Shown: positions 1-7,842 of the stretch, in pieces
Numbering within the stretch: position 1 is the stretch's first letter
How the letters are laid out: every line of letters starts with the position of its first letter
Assembly: GCA_964630015.1 (NCBI GenBank)
Contig: CAZVTJ010000003.1
Location: 1-37,050 of the forward strand
DNA length: 37,050 nt
Direction of reading: 5' to 3'
Origin: CAZERT01 sp964630015
Lineage (GTDB): Bacteria > Patescibacteriota > Microgenomatia > UBA10105 > UBA927
Translations under genes and position numbers: made by a program
Notes under the pieces: model-generated
The model's database searches: none
What the model saw: only the letters and a program-made list of their open reading frames with translations
Told to the model about the DNA's origin: nothing

Positions 1-263
1 ATTCCCCGGATGTCCCGACTGTCATACCCAACCTGCGTTGACCCGTCTGGTCCGGTAAGATAGACAATTCCCGTTGCCGGATCTTCGGTTTTCCAGAGTA
101 TGGCAAGGGATGAATCGGAGATATTTGCCACCAGAACGGACTGAGGTTGGATAGCTTTGGATGCACGGGTTTTGGTGCGGGTTACAAGTTCAAGGCTTAC
201 GCCGATCACTGTGATACAAAGAAGTATTACCAAAATACCGATGGGTACGGGTATGCGTTTCAT
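1..263 (-). CDS. Membrane-anchored fibronectin-like protein, partial
   Basis: The reading frame starts at the ATG at 261-263 on the minus strand and runs off the left edge, so only about 87 residues are visible. The N-terminus (MKRIPVPIGILVILLC) is a short basic stretch and one hydrophobic segment, a signal anchor. The following part (SVLVANISDSSLAILWKTED) resembles the first strands of a fibronectin type III or purple-acid-phosphatase N-terminal fold, where such a pattern precedes a repeated beta sandwich. It is the last visible gene of a minus-strand set with pilN, pilO and a 63-residue membrane protein, so a surface or pilus-associated role is plausible. The missing C-terminus prevents a firm call. 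Confidence 0.6.
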   Translation of the reverse strand, partial: MKRIPVPIGILVILLCITVIGVSLELVTRTKTRASKAIQPQSVLVANISDSSLAILWKTEDPATGIVYLTGPDGSTQVGYDSRDIRG

Positions 264-276
264 GGATAGTGTGGGA

Positions 277-468
277 TTATTGACGCCGTAATTCCAACAG
301 ATCCAGTGTACCAGTATCAATCGATGGTGTTAAGGGTTTGATGATTTCCTGAGTACGGGTTGTTACCGTTGATGTCTTGGTTGTTTTTGTCAGTTCGAAA
401 GCAATCCAAAGTGCAACGGTAATGAAGGTAAAAATCGATATGAGAAAAATATCCTTATCCGTTTTCAT
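277..468 (-). CDS. Small single-pass membrane protein after pilO
   Basis: This is a 63-residue protein I do not recognise. It has a charged start (MKTDKD), one transmembrane helix at about residues 8-25, then a Thr-rich linker (TKTTKTSTVTTRT) and a short tail. It starts 2 bases after the pilO stop and is followed 13 bases later by the fibronectin-like gene, so it is almost certainly co-transcribed with pilN and pilO. In type IV pilus operons the gene after pilO is often the lipoprotein pilP, but there is no lipobox Cys here and the protein is too short, so it should not be called PilP. Confidence 0.55.
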   Translation of the reverse strand: MKTDKDIFLISIFTFITVALWIAFELTKTTKTSTVTTRTQEIIKPLTPSIDTGTLDLLELRRQ

Positions 469-470
469 GG

Positions 471-1136
471 TTATTTATTCTCCCAATAAAATGAATGCAT
501 TCGTGCTGTGACCGTAAGGTATGGTTGGGTTTGGGATATCTGCGTCCCCGGAATGATCTGGTTCTTTGACTCTCCCGGTTCTATGGATAGGGAATCGATG
601 GACCCAAGTCTTCTGAGTTGGGAAAGCCCGTCAAGAAACTGTTTGACGCTTATGTATGTTCCCGATACGGTAAACGATATCCCAAGGGATGTTGGTTTTG
701 ATATGGCGGGTTTCTTGCTTCCCGGCAATACGTCAGGAGCGATGGGTGAAGATGAAACTTGTGTTGCGGAAATCGTTGCACCAGTTTCTTTTGCCAAATC
801 GCGAAGCCGTATGATATATGGGAAAACATTTGGTTCTTTGGGGATTGCTTCATCTAATAGTGGTAATTTTGCCTCAATCGCCTCGTAGGCAGTTTGCGCC
901 TGGATCAGTGCATTGATTTTATCGTCCATTTTTTTATTAACTTCCGTTTTATCCGCAATTTCCCGTTGGAGATACAAAATCGTATTGATGGTAGGCCGGA
1001 TCGCGTACCATCCGAAAAGGGAAATCACCATAAAAAAGAAAATAATCGTTGAATACAACCGTGTTTTCGGTTTTTCCAACATCGGTTCAAGCGATTGATA
1101 ATACCGTCGGTAACGCCGCGCGAAATTGTCTGCCAT
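471..1136 (-). CDS. pilO: PilO-like type IV pilus alignment protein
   Basis: The 221-residue product has a basic cytoplasmic start (about 1-25), one transmembrane helix (about 27-47, IIFFFMVISLFGWYAI), a periplasmic coiled coil (about 50-95) and a C-terminal ferredoxin-like domain (about 100-221). That is the PilO architecture. In the family, PilO pairs with PilN to form an inner-membrane ring linking the cytoplasmic PilM ring to the rest of the pilus machine. It begins one base after the pilN stop, which supports translational coupling and the pairing. Assignment rests on layout and neighbourhood more than on conserved residues, since PilO proteins diverge strongly. No PilM gene lies next to it. 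Confidence 0.8.
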   Translation of the reverse strand: MADNFARRYRRYYQSLEPMLEKPKTRLYSTIIFFFMVISLFGWYAIRPTINTILYLQREIADKTEVNKKMDDKINALIQAQTAYEAIEAKLPLLDEAIPKEPNVFPYIIRLRDLAKETGATISATQVSSSPIAPDVLPGSKKPAISKPTSLGISFTVSGTYISVKQFLDGLSQLRRLGSIDSLSIEPGESKNQIIPGTQISQTQPYLTVTARMHSFYWENK

Positions 1137-1137
1137 A

Positions 1138-1674
1138 TTATCTTGTATATACTCCGGATAATGAATACGTTATACCCGTTTGGTCTTTGGCGATATCGTT
1201 GATCTGTATGGAAGTAAGTTCCCGTGTTGCGGAGAGATTCACAAGAAATTGGTTGAAGCTTTCAACGGACAATGATGTCAAATCAAGTGAAATCCGTGTG
1301 TTTTGGAGATTACAGGTTTGGATAAATGTGCCCATGGGGATAATCCGCTGTAAAGCAGCAAGGGATAGTACTGGAGTGGATTGGGAAGCCATGACTGTTT
1401 TTGTTTCAAGGAGTTGCTGTTGGATTGACCGGATGCGCTGTTCAAGGTCCTGATTGACCTCCAGGATTTCCTGTTTTTGGGATATTTCCTCATTCAAATC
1501 GGTTAGTTTCCGGTCAAGTGCGAATCTGGATATGAATGTCCCCAAAACCACGATTTCGGTCAGCACCATGATGTATCGTCCGAATGTTGCAATCCAATCC
1601 ATGATCCTTCCAAATACCGATGTATCAGGGGCTTGGGATCCAAGAAGATTAATGGAGGATTGTTGGGCAGCCAT
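1138..1674 (-). CDS. pilN: PilN-like type IV pilus assembly protein
   Basis: The 178-residue protein opens with a short cytoplasmic segment containing INLLGSQ, which matches the conserved INLLP-type motif by which PilN binds PilM. It continues with a transmembrane helix (about 33-52), a coiled coil (about 55-95) and a ferredoxin-like C-terminal domain. PilN and PilO form heterodimers in the pilus alignment complex. A promoter-like pair (TTGTGT, 18-base spacer, TATACT) lies just upstream, with only 12 bases between the -10 box and the ATG, so the gene may be transcribed independently of rpsT with almost no leader. The partner gene pilM is absent from this locus. Confidence 0.8.
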   Translation of the reverse strand: MAAQQSSINLLGSQAPDTSVFGRIMDWIATFGRYIMVLTEIVVLGTFISRFALDRKLTDLNEEISQKQEILEVNQDLEQRIRSIQQQLLETKTVMASQSTPVLSLAALQRIIPMGTFIQTCNLQNTRISLDLTSLSVESFNQFLVNLSATRELTSIQINDIAKDQTGITYSLSGVYTR

Positions 1675-1686
1675 AGGAATACTACC

Positions 1687-1716
1687 AGTATAAAACCATC
1701 ATGGCACAGGACACAA
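1687..1716 (-). promoter_or_regulatory. Promoter for pilN with almost no leader
   Basis: On the minus strand TTGTGT (1711-1716) and TATACT (1687-1692) are separated by 18 bases. The pilN ATG follows the -10 box after 12 bases, so transcription would start about 5 bases before the start codon. No Shine-Dalgarno sequence is visible in that gap. Confidence 0.55.
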
Positions 1717-1730
1717 GAAGTCGGTGGAGT

Positions 1731-1970
1731 TTACTTGGATGCTAGCAATTTCGAAAGACGTGATTTTAACCGCGCGGCCGTATTCTTATGGATAATTTTG
1801 AATTTTACAGCCTTATCGATAACGGATACGGTTTGGGTAAGCGTCTTTGCCGATGGATTAGTCCGATATGACTTTACTGCAGTGCGGAGTGTTTTGCGCT
1901 GTGCTGCGGTCCGTTTCGTGACCATCCGGTCGTGCTTTAATTTTTTCTTTGCTCGTTTGATAATTGGCAT
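1731..1970 (-). CDS. rpsT: 30S ribosomal protein S20
   Basis: The 79-residue, very basic protein (MPIIKRAKKKLKHDRM start, TAARLKSRLSKLL near the end) matches ribosomal protein S20, a three-helix protein that binds 16S rRNA early in 30S assembly. Its length is close to the usual 80-90 residues. The start ATG lies 11 bases after a good -10 box, with no Shine-Dalgarno between, so its mRNA is predicted to be nearly leaderless. It is first in a minus-strand set followed by pilN and pilO, though pilN seems to have its own promoter. It diverges from murJ. Confidence 0.93.
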   Translation of the reverse strand: MPIIKRAKKKLKHDRMVTKRTAAQRKTLRTAVKSYRTNPSAKTLTQTVSVIDKAVKFKIIHKNTAARLKSRLSKLLASK

Positions 1971-1981
1971 AGTAGTTGATA

Positions 1982-2010
1982 AGTATACGTGATTGTCCCT
2001 AGCCGGTCAA
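1982..2010 (-). promoter_or_regulatory. rpsT promoter (TTGACC-17-TATACT)
   Basis: On the minus strand TTGACC (2005-2010) and TATACT (1982-1987) are separated by exactly 17 bases. The rpsT start codon is only 11 bases downstream of the -10 box, so the expected leader is about 5 bases. The -35 box lies close to the putative -10 box of the divergent murJ gene. Confidence 0.75.
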
Positions 2011-2023
2011 GAACGGACTGGGA

Positions 2024-2029
2024 TATAAT
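2024..2029 (+). promoter_or_regulatory. Possible -10 box for murJ
   Basis: A perfect TATAAT ends 7 bases before an in-frame GTG at 2037 and overlaps an in-frame ATG at 2028. No good -35 box is found at the usual distance (AGCCGG at 17 bases), so support is moderate. If used, transcription would begin at about 2036, which would make the GTG at 2037 the start of a leaderless message. Confidence 0.4.
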
Positions 2030-3692
2030 GACCCTCGTGAGCTCTTTATCGACACTTTTGACGAAGCAGCAAAAAACCGTCAGATCGGCGGCATATACCC
2101 TAATGTTTATGGTGCTCGCCAGCCGTATTTTGGGGCTTCTGCGGGATAGGTTGCTTGCATCACGCTTTGATCCGGATACGCTTGGTATTTATTTTGCCGC
2201 ATTCCGGATTCCGAATTTTCTGTTTGAAATATTGGTAACAGGTGCGCTGACATCGGCATTTATTCCCGTGTTTACCAGATTGTTACATGCAGATAGGGAA
2301 CGCGATGCATGGAAGATGTCTTCCGCTCTTATTACCATCTGTTCCATAGTCCTTCTTGGAATTGCCATTCCCATGATTATCTGGACGGAGCAGATTTCCA
2401 GAATGCTTGCTCCTGGGTTTTCCGATGCACAAATTTTGGAGATGAGTCAATTTACGAAGTTTATTGTTGTTGCCCAGGTCCTTCCGCTTCTCATCGGGAA
2501 TTTTTTTACCGGTATCCTGCAGTCATATAATATTTTTCTTATTCCTGCCATTGCTCCAGTTGTCTATAACGTCGGTATTATTGCGGGTATCATTTTCGGA
2601 ACGACACGGTTTGGATTATGGGCGCCGGTATATGGAGTGGGGCTTGGTGCACTATTTTTCATGCTGATCCAAATTCCGTCGCTTCTGCGGTTTGGATTCC
2701 GTTATGATCCGTTTGCATCGTTTAGAAGCGAAGGAGTCAAAGATGTTTTTGCGTTGATGGCTCCTCGTACTGTGGGTCTTGCCGTTTCCCAAATCGATAC
2801 GACGGTAGATCTTATTTTGTCTTCCATGCTTGGGGCGCGCATGGTAACGGTTTTTAACTTTGCCCAACATTTGCAGCAATTACCCATCGGACTCTTCGGG
2901 GCAACGGTTGCGCAAGCGGCATTTCCGCTTTTATCTGCAAGTGCTGCAAAAAAAGATACGGAAGGATTTATGAAAACCATGTATTCGGCAATGAACCAAA
3001 TCTGTTTCTACATTATTCCGATTTCCGTTCTGTTTCTTGTACTTCGCATTCCGATTGTCCGTCTGGTATTCGGTGCTGCCCAATATGACTGGGATGCAAC
3101 GGTACTTACCGGCTCGACACTTTCGTTTTTTTCCATTTCCCTTGCGGCACAATCTGCCATACAGGTTCTGACGCGCGCATTCTATGCGCACTATGATACG
3201 AAAACTCCAGTTATGGTAAGTGTTGCCTCCATCACACTCAACACGGTTTTATCCATCGTGTTTATCCGTTTTTTCCGGTTTCCCGTATGGTCGCTTGGAC
3301 TGTCGACAAGCATTGCAAGCATTCTTCATGGATTCGCCCTTACAATTTTATTGAAACGGAGCCATCCGGAATTTTCCTTCCGTCAATTTCTTGAAGGTCC
3401 GATAAAAATGCTTGTTGCATCGGTGCTTATGGGAATTGCACTCTGGATTCCGGTGAAACTGTTTGATCAGTTGGTATTCGATACGACACGGACAGTCGGA
3501 CTTCTTCTGCTTACCGGTGTGAGCTCACTGATCGGACTGTGCGTCTATATGTATTTCGTATGGTTATTGAATGTGTCGGAAGCGCAGACATTTCTTCTGT
3601 ATATCCAAAAATTCCGGCATCCACGGTCATTATTCATGGAACCGGCTTCGGAAGTTGTCGCAAACGGCAATCAGGATGCACCGATTGCATAA
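2028..3692 (+). CDS. murJ: Lipid II flippase MurJ (MviN family)
   Basis: The protein of about 554 residues is hydrophobic throughout, with some 14 predicted membrane helices. Its N-terminus (ASRILGLLRDRLLASRFD) is the typical MurJ start, including the conserved Arg residues of the central cavity. MurJ moves the peptidoglycan precursor lipid II across the cytoplasmic membrane. Starts are possible at GTG 1989, ATG 2028 and GTG 2037. The ATG is given here, but the TATAAT box over it makes GTG 2037 (SSLSTLLTKQ...) equally likely. No Shine-Dalgarno is seen before any of them. It converges with the L,D-transpeptidase gene, with only 9 bases between stop codons and no terminator visible. Confidence 0.93.
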   Translation: MTLVSSLSTLLTKQQKTVRSAAYTLMFMVLASRILGLLRDRLLASRFDPDTLGIYFAAFRIPNFLFEILVTGALTSAFIPVFTRLLHADRERDAWKMSSALITICSIVLLGIAIPMIIWTEQISRMLAPGFSDAQILEMSQFTKFIVVAQVLPLLIGNFFTGILQSYNIFLIPAIAPVVYNVGIIAGIIFGTTRFGLWAPVYGVGLGALFFMLIQIPSLLRFGFRYDPFASFRSEGVKDVFALMAPRTVGLAVSQIDTTVDLILSSMLGARMVTVFNFAQHLQQLPIGLFGATVAQAAFPLLSASAAKKDTEGFMKTMYSAMNQICFYIIPISVLFLVLRIPIVRLVFGAAQYDWDATVLTGSTLSFFSISLAAQSAIQVLTRAFYAHYDTKTPVMVSVASITLNTVLSIVFIRFFRFPVWSLGLSTSIASILHGFALTILLKRSHPEFSFRQFLEGPIKMLVASVLMGIALWIPVKLFDQLVFDTTRTVGLLLLTGVSSLIGLCVYMYFVWLLNVSEAQTFLLYIQKFRHPRSLFMEPASEVVANGNQDAPIA

Positions 3693-3701
3693 TGTCCGAT
3701 A

Positions 3702-5027
3702 TTAATTATAGATAAGGACGGGAGTACCGATTTGGGCAAAATCGTACACCTGTTTTGCAGCTCCTACGTCCAAAGCTACACATCCGCCCGTATGCGGGGA
3801 ACCGATAAAATCGCTTGGACGCTGGTGTTTTTTTCCGTCTGCGGAAAGCCAGTAGGGGAGTTCGTGAATGCCAAGGGATGCCCCGATACCGGGATGCAGG
3901 TAAAATCCCATCCACCAGGGCATATAGACGTTATAGATTTTCGAAAAAGCGTTTGGTGCCTTATTCATGATTTCATACCGTCCGGGAGGTGTGGGGAAAT
4001 CAAGACCGGAAGATATGGGGTAGGATTTGGTAAGTGTTCCTTTGGAAAAGAGATACATTTTCTGTTGCGAAAGGTCTATTTCGATGTATTTTTGTGCAAT
4101 CGAACCATCAGTATTGGGACTGTCGTAGACCGTAAGAGTTATGGTATTTTCATCATTTCCCTCAAAACGTTTTTTCAGAAGCATGTACAAACTTCGGGTA
4201 AACGAGAGGCTTGTGTTTTGTTGTATAGAAGATGAACTGTTGCGGGAAAGGATCGATTCGACGAGGTCGGGAACTGCCGAATAGGAGATGGTCTGGAAGG
4301 TGCTGTCGGGTACAATGGAAACAATACGGCGAAGCTCATCCGGGGATATGGAAAATGTCGTATCGGGTTTTTGCGGGTGTTTTACCGTAACGGTTACGGG
4401 AAGTGAAAATACGAAGGCAAGTTTTTCATTGATGGTTTCAATTGAAATGATCTCCGGCCGTTTTTCCTCCTGAAGCACGACCGGTATTGTCGTAATGGTA
4501 TTCCCGAAATTTTTTGCGATGTCTCCAAGCAGTGTCGCTTCGTCGATTTTTTGCCGGTATTCGGGAATCTGCGGAATCAGTTTTTTGTTTGTATTGTCAA
4601 TCCGTACGATGGATTGTTGGTTTGGTTTATTGGCAACAAGCGTTGCCAGTACAGCCGGAAATGAATCCGAGAGGGTAAATACCGGTGATACATGCCGGCT
4701 AAACAAAAGCGTTGTATAGAAGGAGAGTATTTTCGGAAAGAACGGGAGCGTATTGGGGGCAAAAACTTCTTGGTGCGTCCGCGCAGTATCAATGGTGATT
4801 CCAAGCTCCTTGGGTGTTTTGGAGATAACTGTATTGTTGATTTGTAGGGACACCGGAGTAGTAAGGTACGTTTGGATTGTTGTTTCCAACTGTTTTGCAT
4901 CCAATCCTCCGACAGGGGTTGACCCAAGATAAGTATTGGGAAGTGCTTTATTTAGGAGCTGTTGGGAAGCAATGACACACAGTCCATATACCACACAGAT
5001 ACCGATAATACTGCCAAAGCGTTTCAT
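3702..5027 (-). CDS. L,D-transpeptidase with VanW-type peptidoglycan-binding region
   Basis: The 441-residue product has an N-terminal membrane anchor (about 5-22), a long extracytoplasmic middle with repeats like the PG_binding_4/VanW-associated domain (GSTPVGGLDAKQLETTIQTY near the start), and a C-terminal YkuD domain from about residue 310. The YkuD signature is visible as GIHELPYW followed by HTGGCVALD, with catalytic Cys at about 416 and His at about 412. Such enzymes make 3-3 cross-links in peptidoglycan or attach proteins to it. The motif is unusual: most family members have SHGC followed by Ile/Val and Arg, but here GGC is followed by VAL. Its ATG overlaps the stop of the glycosidase gene by 4 bases, so the two form an operon. 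Confidence 0.9.
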   Translation of the reverse strand: MKRFGSIIGICVVYGLCVIASQQLLNKALPNTYLGSTPVGGLDAKQLETTIQTYLTTPVSLQINNTVISKTPKELGITIDTARTHQEVFAPNTLPFFPKILSFYTTLLFSRHVSPVFTLSDSFPAVLATLVANKPNQQSIVRIDNTNKKLIPQIPEYRQKIDEATLLGDIAKNFGNTITTIPVVLQEEKRPEIISIETINEKLAFVFSLPVTVTVKHPQKPDTTFSISPDELRRIVSIVPDSTFQTISYSAVPDLVESILSRNSSSSIQQNTSLSFTRSLYMLLKKRFEGNDENTITLTVYDSPNTDGSIAQKYIEIDLSQQKMYLFSKGTLTKSYPISSGLDFPTPPGRYEIMNKAPNAFSKIYNVYMPWWMGFYLHPGIGASLGIHELPYWLSADGKKHQRPSDFIGSPHTGGCVALDVGAAKQVYDFAQIGTPVLIYN

Positions 5028-6439
5028 TGGGTTTTCGTAAGTTCGATAATGGCAATACCGTTGGTTGCCAACCGGAGGGTCCGCTTGAGCGGCTCGGCAT
5101 TTGTTACGGTTATTGTTGAAGGTGCTTCGGAACCGAGTCCGTATCGGCGGATTGTGACGGTATATGTTCCGGGAGAAAGGTTATTGAGTGTAACCGGTAC
5201 GAATTCTTCGCGCTTTCCGTTATACGGATCGAAATTCACCAAAAGGATTTTTATTGTTTGACCGTTTTTTGTTGCGAATCCTCCGACCCATGTTCCTTCA
5301 CCTGAAAGCGGCAGACGGTTTCCTTTCATCTGATCCATGAATGCATATATACCGTATCGGGGCTTTTTTCCTTTTCCGGCGGATTCGTGCCGCAGGAGCC
5401 CCCATCCGCTTCCGTCCGTTTGGTTTGGGCCGTCTTTGATCTGGAAAGAAAACAGGTAGGTAGGACCTGCCGTCATGAGGTTGGAAATTGTTGCCGCCGT
5501 ATGGGCTGCAGCATAGGACGTGCCATACCGGACATCTTTTGCTCCGGTGAATCCGAATTCGGAAATTATGAGGGGTTTGCCAAAATGGTTTCCGTACGGA
5601 AGGAGCCAGGAAACGATATTTTTCTGGTCATTTGAGAAGCGGTCGGGTTCGGGAAGATAGGAGTGCCAGGAGAAAAAATCAACCCGCATCCCCGATGAGG
5701 CCAGTGCAATGATCCAGTTTTTATACAGTCCCGTCGTAACCGGCCCACCGAAGAAAAATTTGTTGCAGTTTTGTGCCGAATTAGCGCCTTGGGCAGCAAA
5801 ACGGTACAGTGTCAGATAGTTTTTGTCTCCGGAAAGTTTCCATGACCCGAATTGTGCAAGGTCGGGTTCATTCCACACCTCATAATAGATACCGGAAATA
5901 TTTTTTTCGGATTTTCCGCTGTAGTGTTCGATTGTCTGGCGTACGACTGCAGCCCAATCATTCCAGTCCCGGGGCGGGGCAATAAGACTGCCATCCTGGG
6001 AAATGGAAGGAGGCATATAGGAAAGGGCAAGAACCGGTTTGGCGCCAGTTGCCAAAATAGTGGAGACCGCCGCGTCAAGCCTGGAAAAATCGTAGGATAA
6101 TCCGGATCCGGAGCCCGATACCACATGGTAGCTGTCATAGATATGATCCAGCCGGATCAGTTTTGGGGACAATGCTTTGGTTTCGGCAAGAACCGGGGCA
6201 AGCATATCGGTCTGTTCTTCTCCGCCCTGGGCAAATGCATGGTAAAAGTCGGTTGATATCGGGGACAGTTCCTTGCCCGCATCAACAACAATATGTGCCG
6301 GAAATCCGACAGCCCGGGTAACGATCTGGTACGTTCGCATGGCACCGATGACTAACAGGGGAAGCATCACAAAAAGGGCAATTGTGACAAAGACGTTTTT
6401 CGTTTGCGGAGTAATCGGTCTGTCCAGACGAAATGACAT
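5024..6439 (-). CDS. Membrane-anchored GH39-like glycoside hydrolase
   Basis: Counting from ATG 6439 the product is 471 residues. A single membrane helix lies at about 15-35 (VFVTIALFVMLPLLVIGAM). It is followed by a TIM-barrel domain with the clan GH-A signature: YEVWNEPD (acid/base Glu at about 191) and PLIISEFGF (nucleophile Glu at about 294), then a small beta domain. The closest pattern is family GH39 (xylosidase/iduronidase group); the substrate cannot be read from sequence. A TTG at 6475 would add 12 residues, but it coincides with the -35 box of a promoter whose -10 box ends 6 bases before ATG 6439, so 6439 is preferred. The gene is translationally coupled to the L,D-transpeptidase gene, suggesting a joint role at the cell surface. 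Confidence 0.85.
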   Translation of the reverse strand: MSFRLDRPITPQTKNVFVTIALFVMLPLLVIGAMRTYQIVTRAVGFPAHIVVDAGKELSPISTDFYHAFAQGGEEQTDMLAPVLAETKALSPKLIRLDHIYDSYHVVSGSGSGLSYDFSRLDAAVSTILATGAKPVLALSYMPPSISQDGSLIAPPRDWNDWAAVVRQTIEHYSGKSEKNISGIYYEVWNEPDLAQFGSWKLSGDKNYLTLYRFAAQGANSAQNCNKFFFGGPVTTGLYKNWIIALASSGMRVDFFSWHSYLPEPDRFSNDQKNIVSWLLPYGNHFGKPLIISEFGFTGAKDVRYGTSYAAAHTAATISNLMTAGPTYLFSFQIKDGPNQTDGSGWGLLRHESAGKGKKPRYGIYAFMDQMKGNRLPLSGEGTWVGGFATKNGQTIKILLVNFDPYNGKREEFVPVTLNNLSPGTYTVTIRRYGLGSEAPSTITVTNAEPLKRTLRLATNGIAIIELTKTQ

Positions 6440-6445
6440 ATATCC

Positions 6446-6475
6446 ATTATTGGACACGATGGGCCTGTTTGGCAA
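6446..6475 (-). promoter_or_regulatory. Leaderless promoter of the glycosidase operon
   Basis: On the minus strand TTGCCA (6470-6475) and AATAAT (6446-6451) are 18 bases apart. The ATG at 6439 follows the -10 box after 6 bases, so the start codon would sit at or within a base or two of the transcript 5' end. Confidence 0.55.
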
Positions 6476-6509
6476 TTACGGGGATAAAACCCGGCTGAAA
6501 TCCCGGGTC

Positions 6510-6538
6510 TTGACATGATTTAGCACTCGTTATATATT
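6510..6538 (+). promoter_or_regulatory. Heat-shock operon promoter (TTGACA-17-TATATT)
   Basis: A consensus -35 box TTGACA (6510-6515) is followed after 17 bases by TATATT (6533-6538). The -10 box lies inside the CIRCE element, so bound HrcA would directly block RNA polymerase. Confidence 0.9.
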
Positions 6539-6546
6539 AGTGCTAA
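6520..6546 (+). promoter_or_regulatory. CIRCE operator for HrcA
   Basis: TTAGCACTC (6520-6528), a 9-base spacer and TAGTGCTAA (6538-6546) match the CIRCE inverted repeat (TTAGCACTC-N9-GAGTGCTAA) with one mismatch in the right arm. CIRCE is the binding site of the HrcA repressor, which is encoded immediately downstream, so the operon is expected to repress itself and to respond to heat or protein misfolding. Confidence 0.95.
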
Positions 6547-6579
6547 TCTTTACGAACGAATATTTTTATAAAGGAACCT

Positions 6580-7314
6580 ATGGTATCAGCAAACGATTTA
6601 ACACCGCGGCAGGTTTCGATTCTGAAAGCCGTGATAGAAGAATACATCAATTCCGCCGAACCGGTGGGATCGGAAACGCTCGATAAAAAATATACGCTCG
6701 GCGTTTCACCGGCTACGATCCGCAATGAAATGGTACGGCTGACCGATATGAAATTCTTAAAACAGCCCCATACTTCCGCAGGGCGTGTGCCGACTCCGGA
6801 GGCACTGCGGTTTTATGTTGATCATCTGATGAAAACAAAAGATCTTTCCGTGACGGAAGAGATGGCTGTGAAGGAAAAAATCTGGGATTACCGTCAGGAG
6901 ATGGATAAGTTGCTGCGTGAGGCTACGAAAACGCTTGCGGACAAGACAAAAACGCTTGCGGTAACAACAACGCAGGATGGGGATATCTATTATGCAGGTG
7001 CGGCAAACGTACTTGCGATGCCCGAGTTTTTTGACTACGAACTGACCAATTCCCTGTTTTCTGCGTTGGAACGGTTTGATTTCTGGACGGAGGTTTTAAC
7101 CCGGGCAACTGATCCCATTGATGTGTTGCTTGGCGATGAGTTTGCCAGTCGGGGAGAATTGGCACAGTGCAGTTTTGTGTATCACAAGTTTGAAACACCA
7201 CACATAAAAGGCGCAATCGGTGTTGTGGGCCCGTCCAGGCTCAATTATCCGATTGTGGTGCCGGCAGTCCGGTATATGGGGGATTTGATTGCGGAGCTTG
7301 GCAGTAATTGGTAA
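6580..7314 (+). CDS. hrcA: Heat-inducible transcription repressor HrcA (short form)
   Basis: The N-terminal winged helix is clear (LTPRQVSILKAVIEEYINSA, then PVGSETL and SPATIRNEM), as is the HTSAGRVPT motif (here PHTSAGRVPTPEALRFYVD). At 244 residues it is about 100 shorter than typical HrcA; the reduction seems to affect the middle dimerisation/GAF-like region, while the C-terminal IGVVGPSRLNYP motif is kept. HrcA represses chaperone operons by binding CIRCE and is kept active by chaperonins. An AAGGAA ribosome site at 6571-6576 supports the ATG. grpE follows 14 bases later. No groEL is in the window. Confidence 0.93.
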   Translation: MVSANDLTPRQVSILKAVIEEYINSAEPVGSETLDKKYTLGVSPATIRNEMVRLTDMKFLKQPHTSAGRVPTPEALRFYVDHLMKTKDLSVTEEMAVKEKIWDYRQEMDKLLREATKTLADKTKTLAVTTTQDGDIYYAGAANVLAMPEFFDYELTNSLFSALERFDFWTEVLTRATDPIDVLLGDEFASRGELAQCSFVYHKFETPHIKGAIGVVGPSRLNYPIVVPAVRYMGDLIAELGSNW

Positions 7315-7328
7315 AGAGAGGAAACGAT

Positions 7329-7826
7329 ATGAAAACGACTAAACCGATCCAAACGGACCAGATGCCGACTCAATCATCCCCACAGTCTACACAAACGGAT
7401 GAGGTAGTGATGTGGAAGGAAAAATATCTCCGGGCACTTGCAGATTACCAAAATCTTCTGCGGCGAACCAGGGAAGAGCGGGAAGAGAACGAGCGGTATG
7501 CGGCTGTCAAAACAGTATCGCAGCTCATCGGGGTGTTTGATGTATTTGAAAAAGCACAGGAGCATATAGCCGATCCCGGTCTTAAACTTGCCTTAACGCA
7601 GCTCTTTACAACACTAGCAGGACTTGGTGTTGAGCGGATCGATCCGACGGGCAAACCGTTTGATCCTGAACTCATGGAATGTGTTGAGGCACAAAATGGT
7701 GCACAACTCGTTTCCGATACCATCATTCCAGGCTACAGGATGAACGGACGGCTGATCCGTCCCGCAAAAGTCCGGGTTATGGTTCAGACAAAAAATAACA
7801 GTAACGATCAAAAAGAAAATACATAA
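7329..7826 (+). CDS. grpE: Nucleotide exchange factor GrpE
   Basis: The 165-residue product has a polar, disordered start (to about 25), a long helix with WKEKYLRALADYQNLLRRTR, typical of GrpE, and a C-terminal beta domain ending in GYRMNGRLIRPAKVRV. GrpE releases ADP from DnaK. The ATG at 7329 is chosen because a purine-rich site (GAGAGGAA) precedes it; an upstream TTG at 7308 would overlap hrcA and lacks such a site. It sits between hrcA and dnaK, as in many bacteria. Confidence 0.93.
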   Translation: MKTTKPIQTDQMPTQSSPQSTQTDEVVMWKEKYLRALADYQNLLRRTREEREENERYAAVKTVSQLIGVFDVFEKAQEHIADPGLKLALTQLFTTLAGLGVERIDPTGKPFDPELMECVEAQNGAQLVSDTIIPGYRMNGRLIRPAKVRVMVQTKNNSNDQKENT

Positions 7827-7842
7827 TACGAAAGGAGTATAT

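Noticed and set aside
508..888. Open plus-strand frame of 126 codons
   Set aside because: It lies antisense to pilO, which has a coherent membrane/coiled-coil layout and fits its neighbours. The plus-strand product has no recognisable features.
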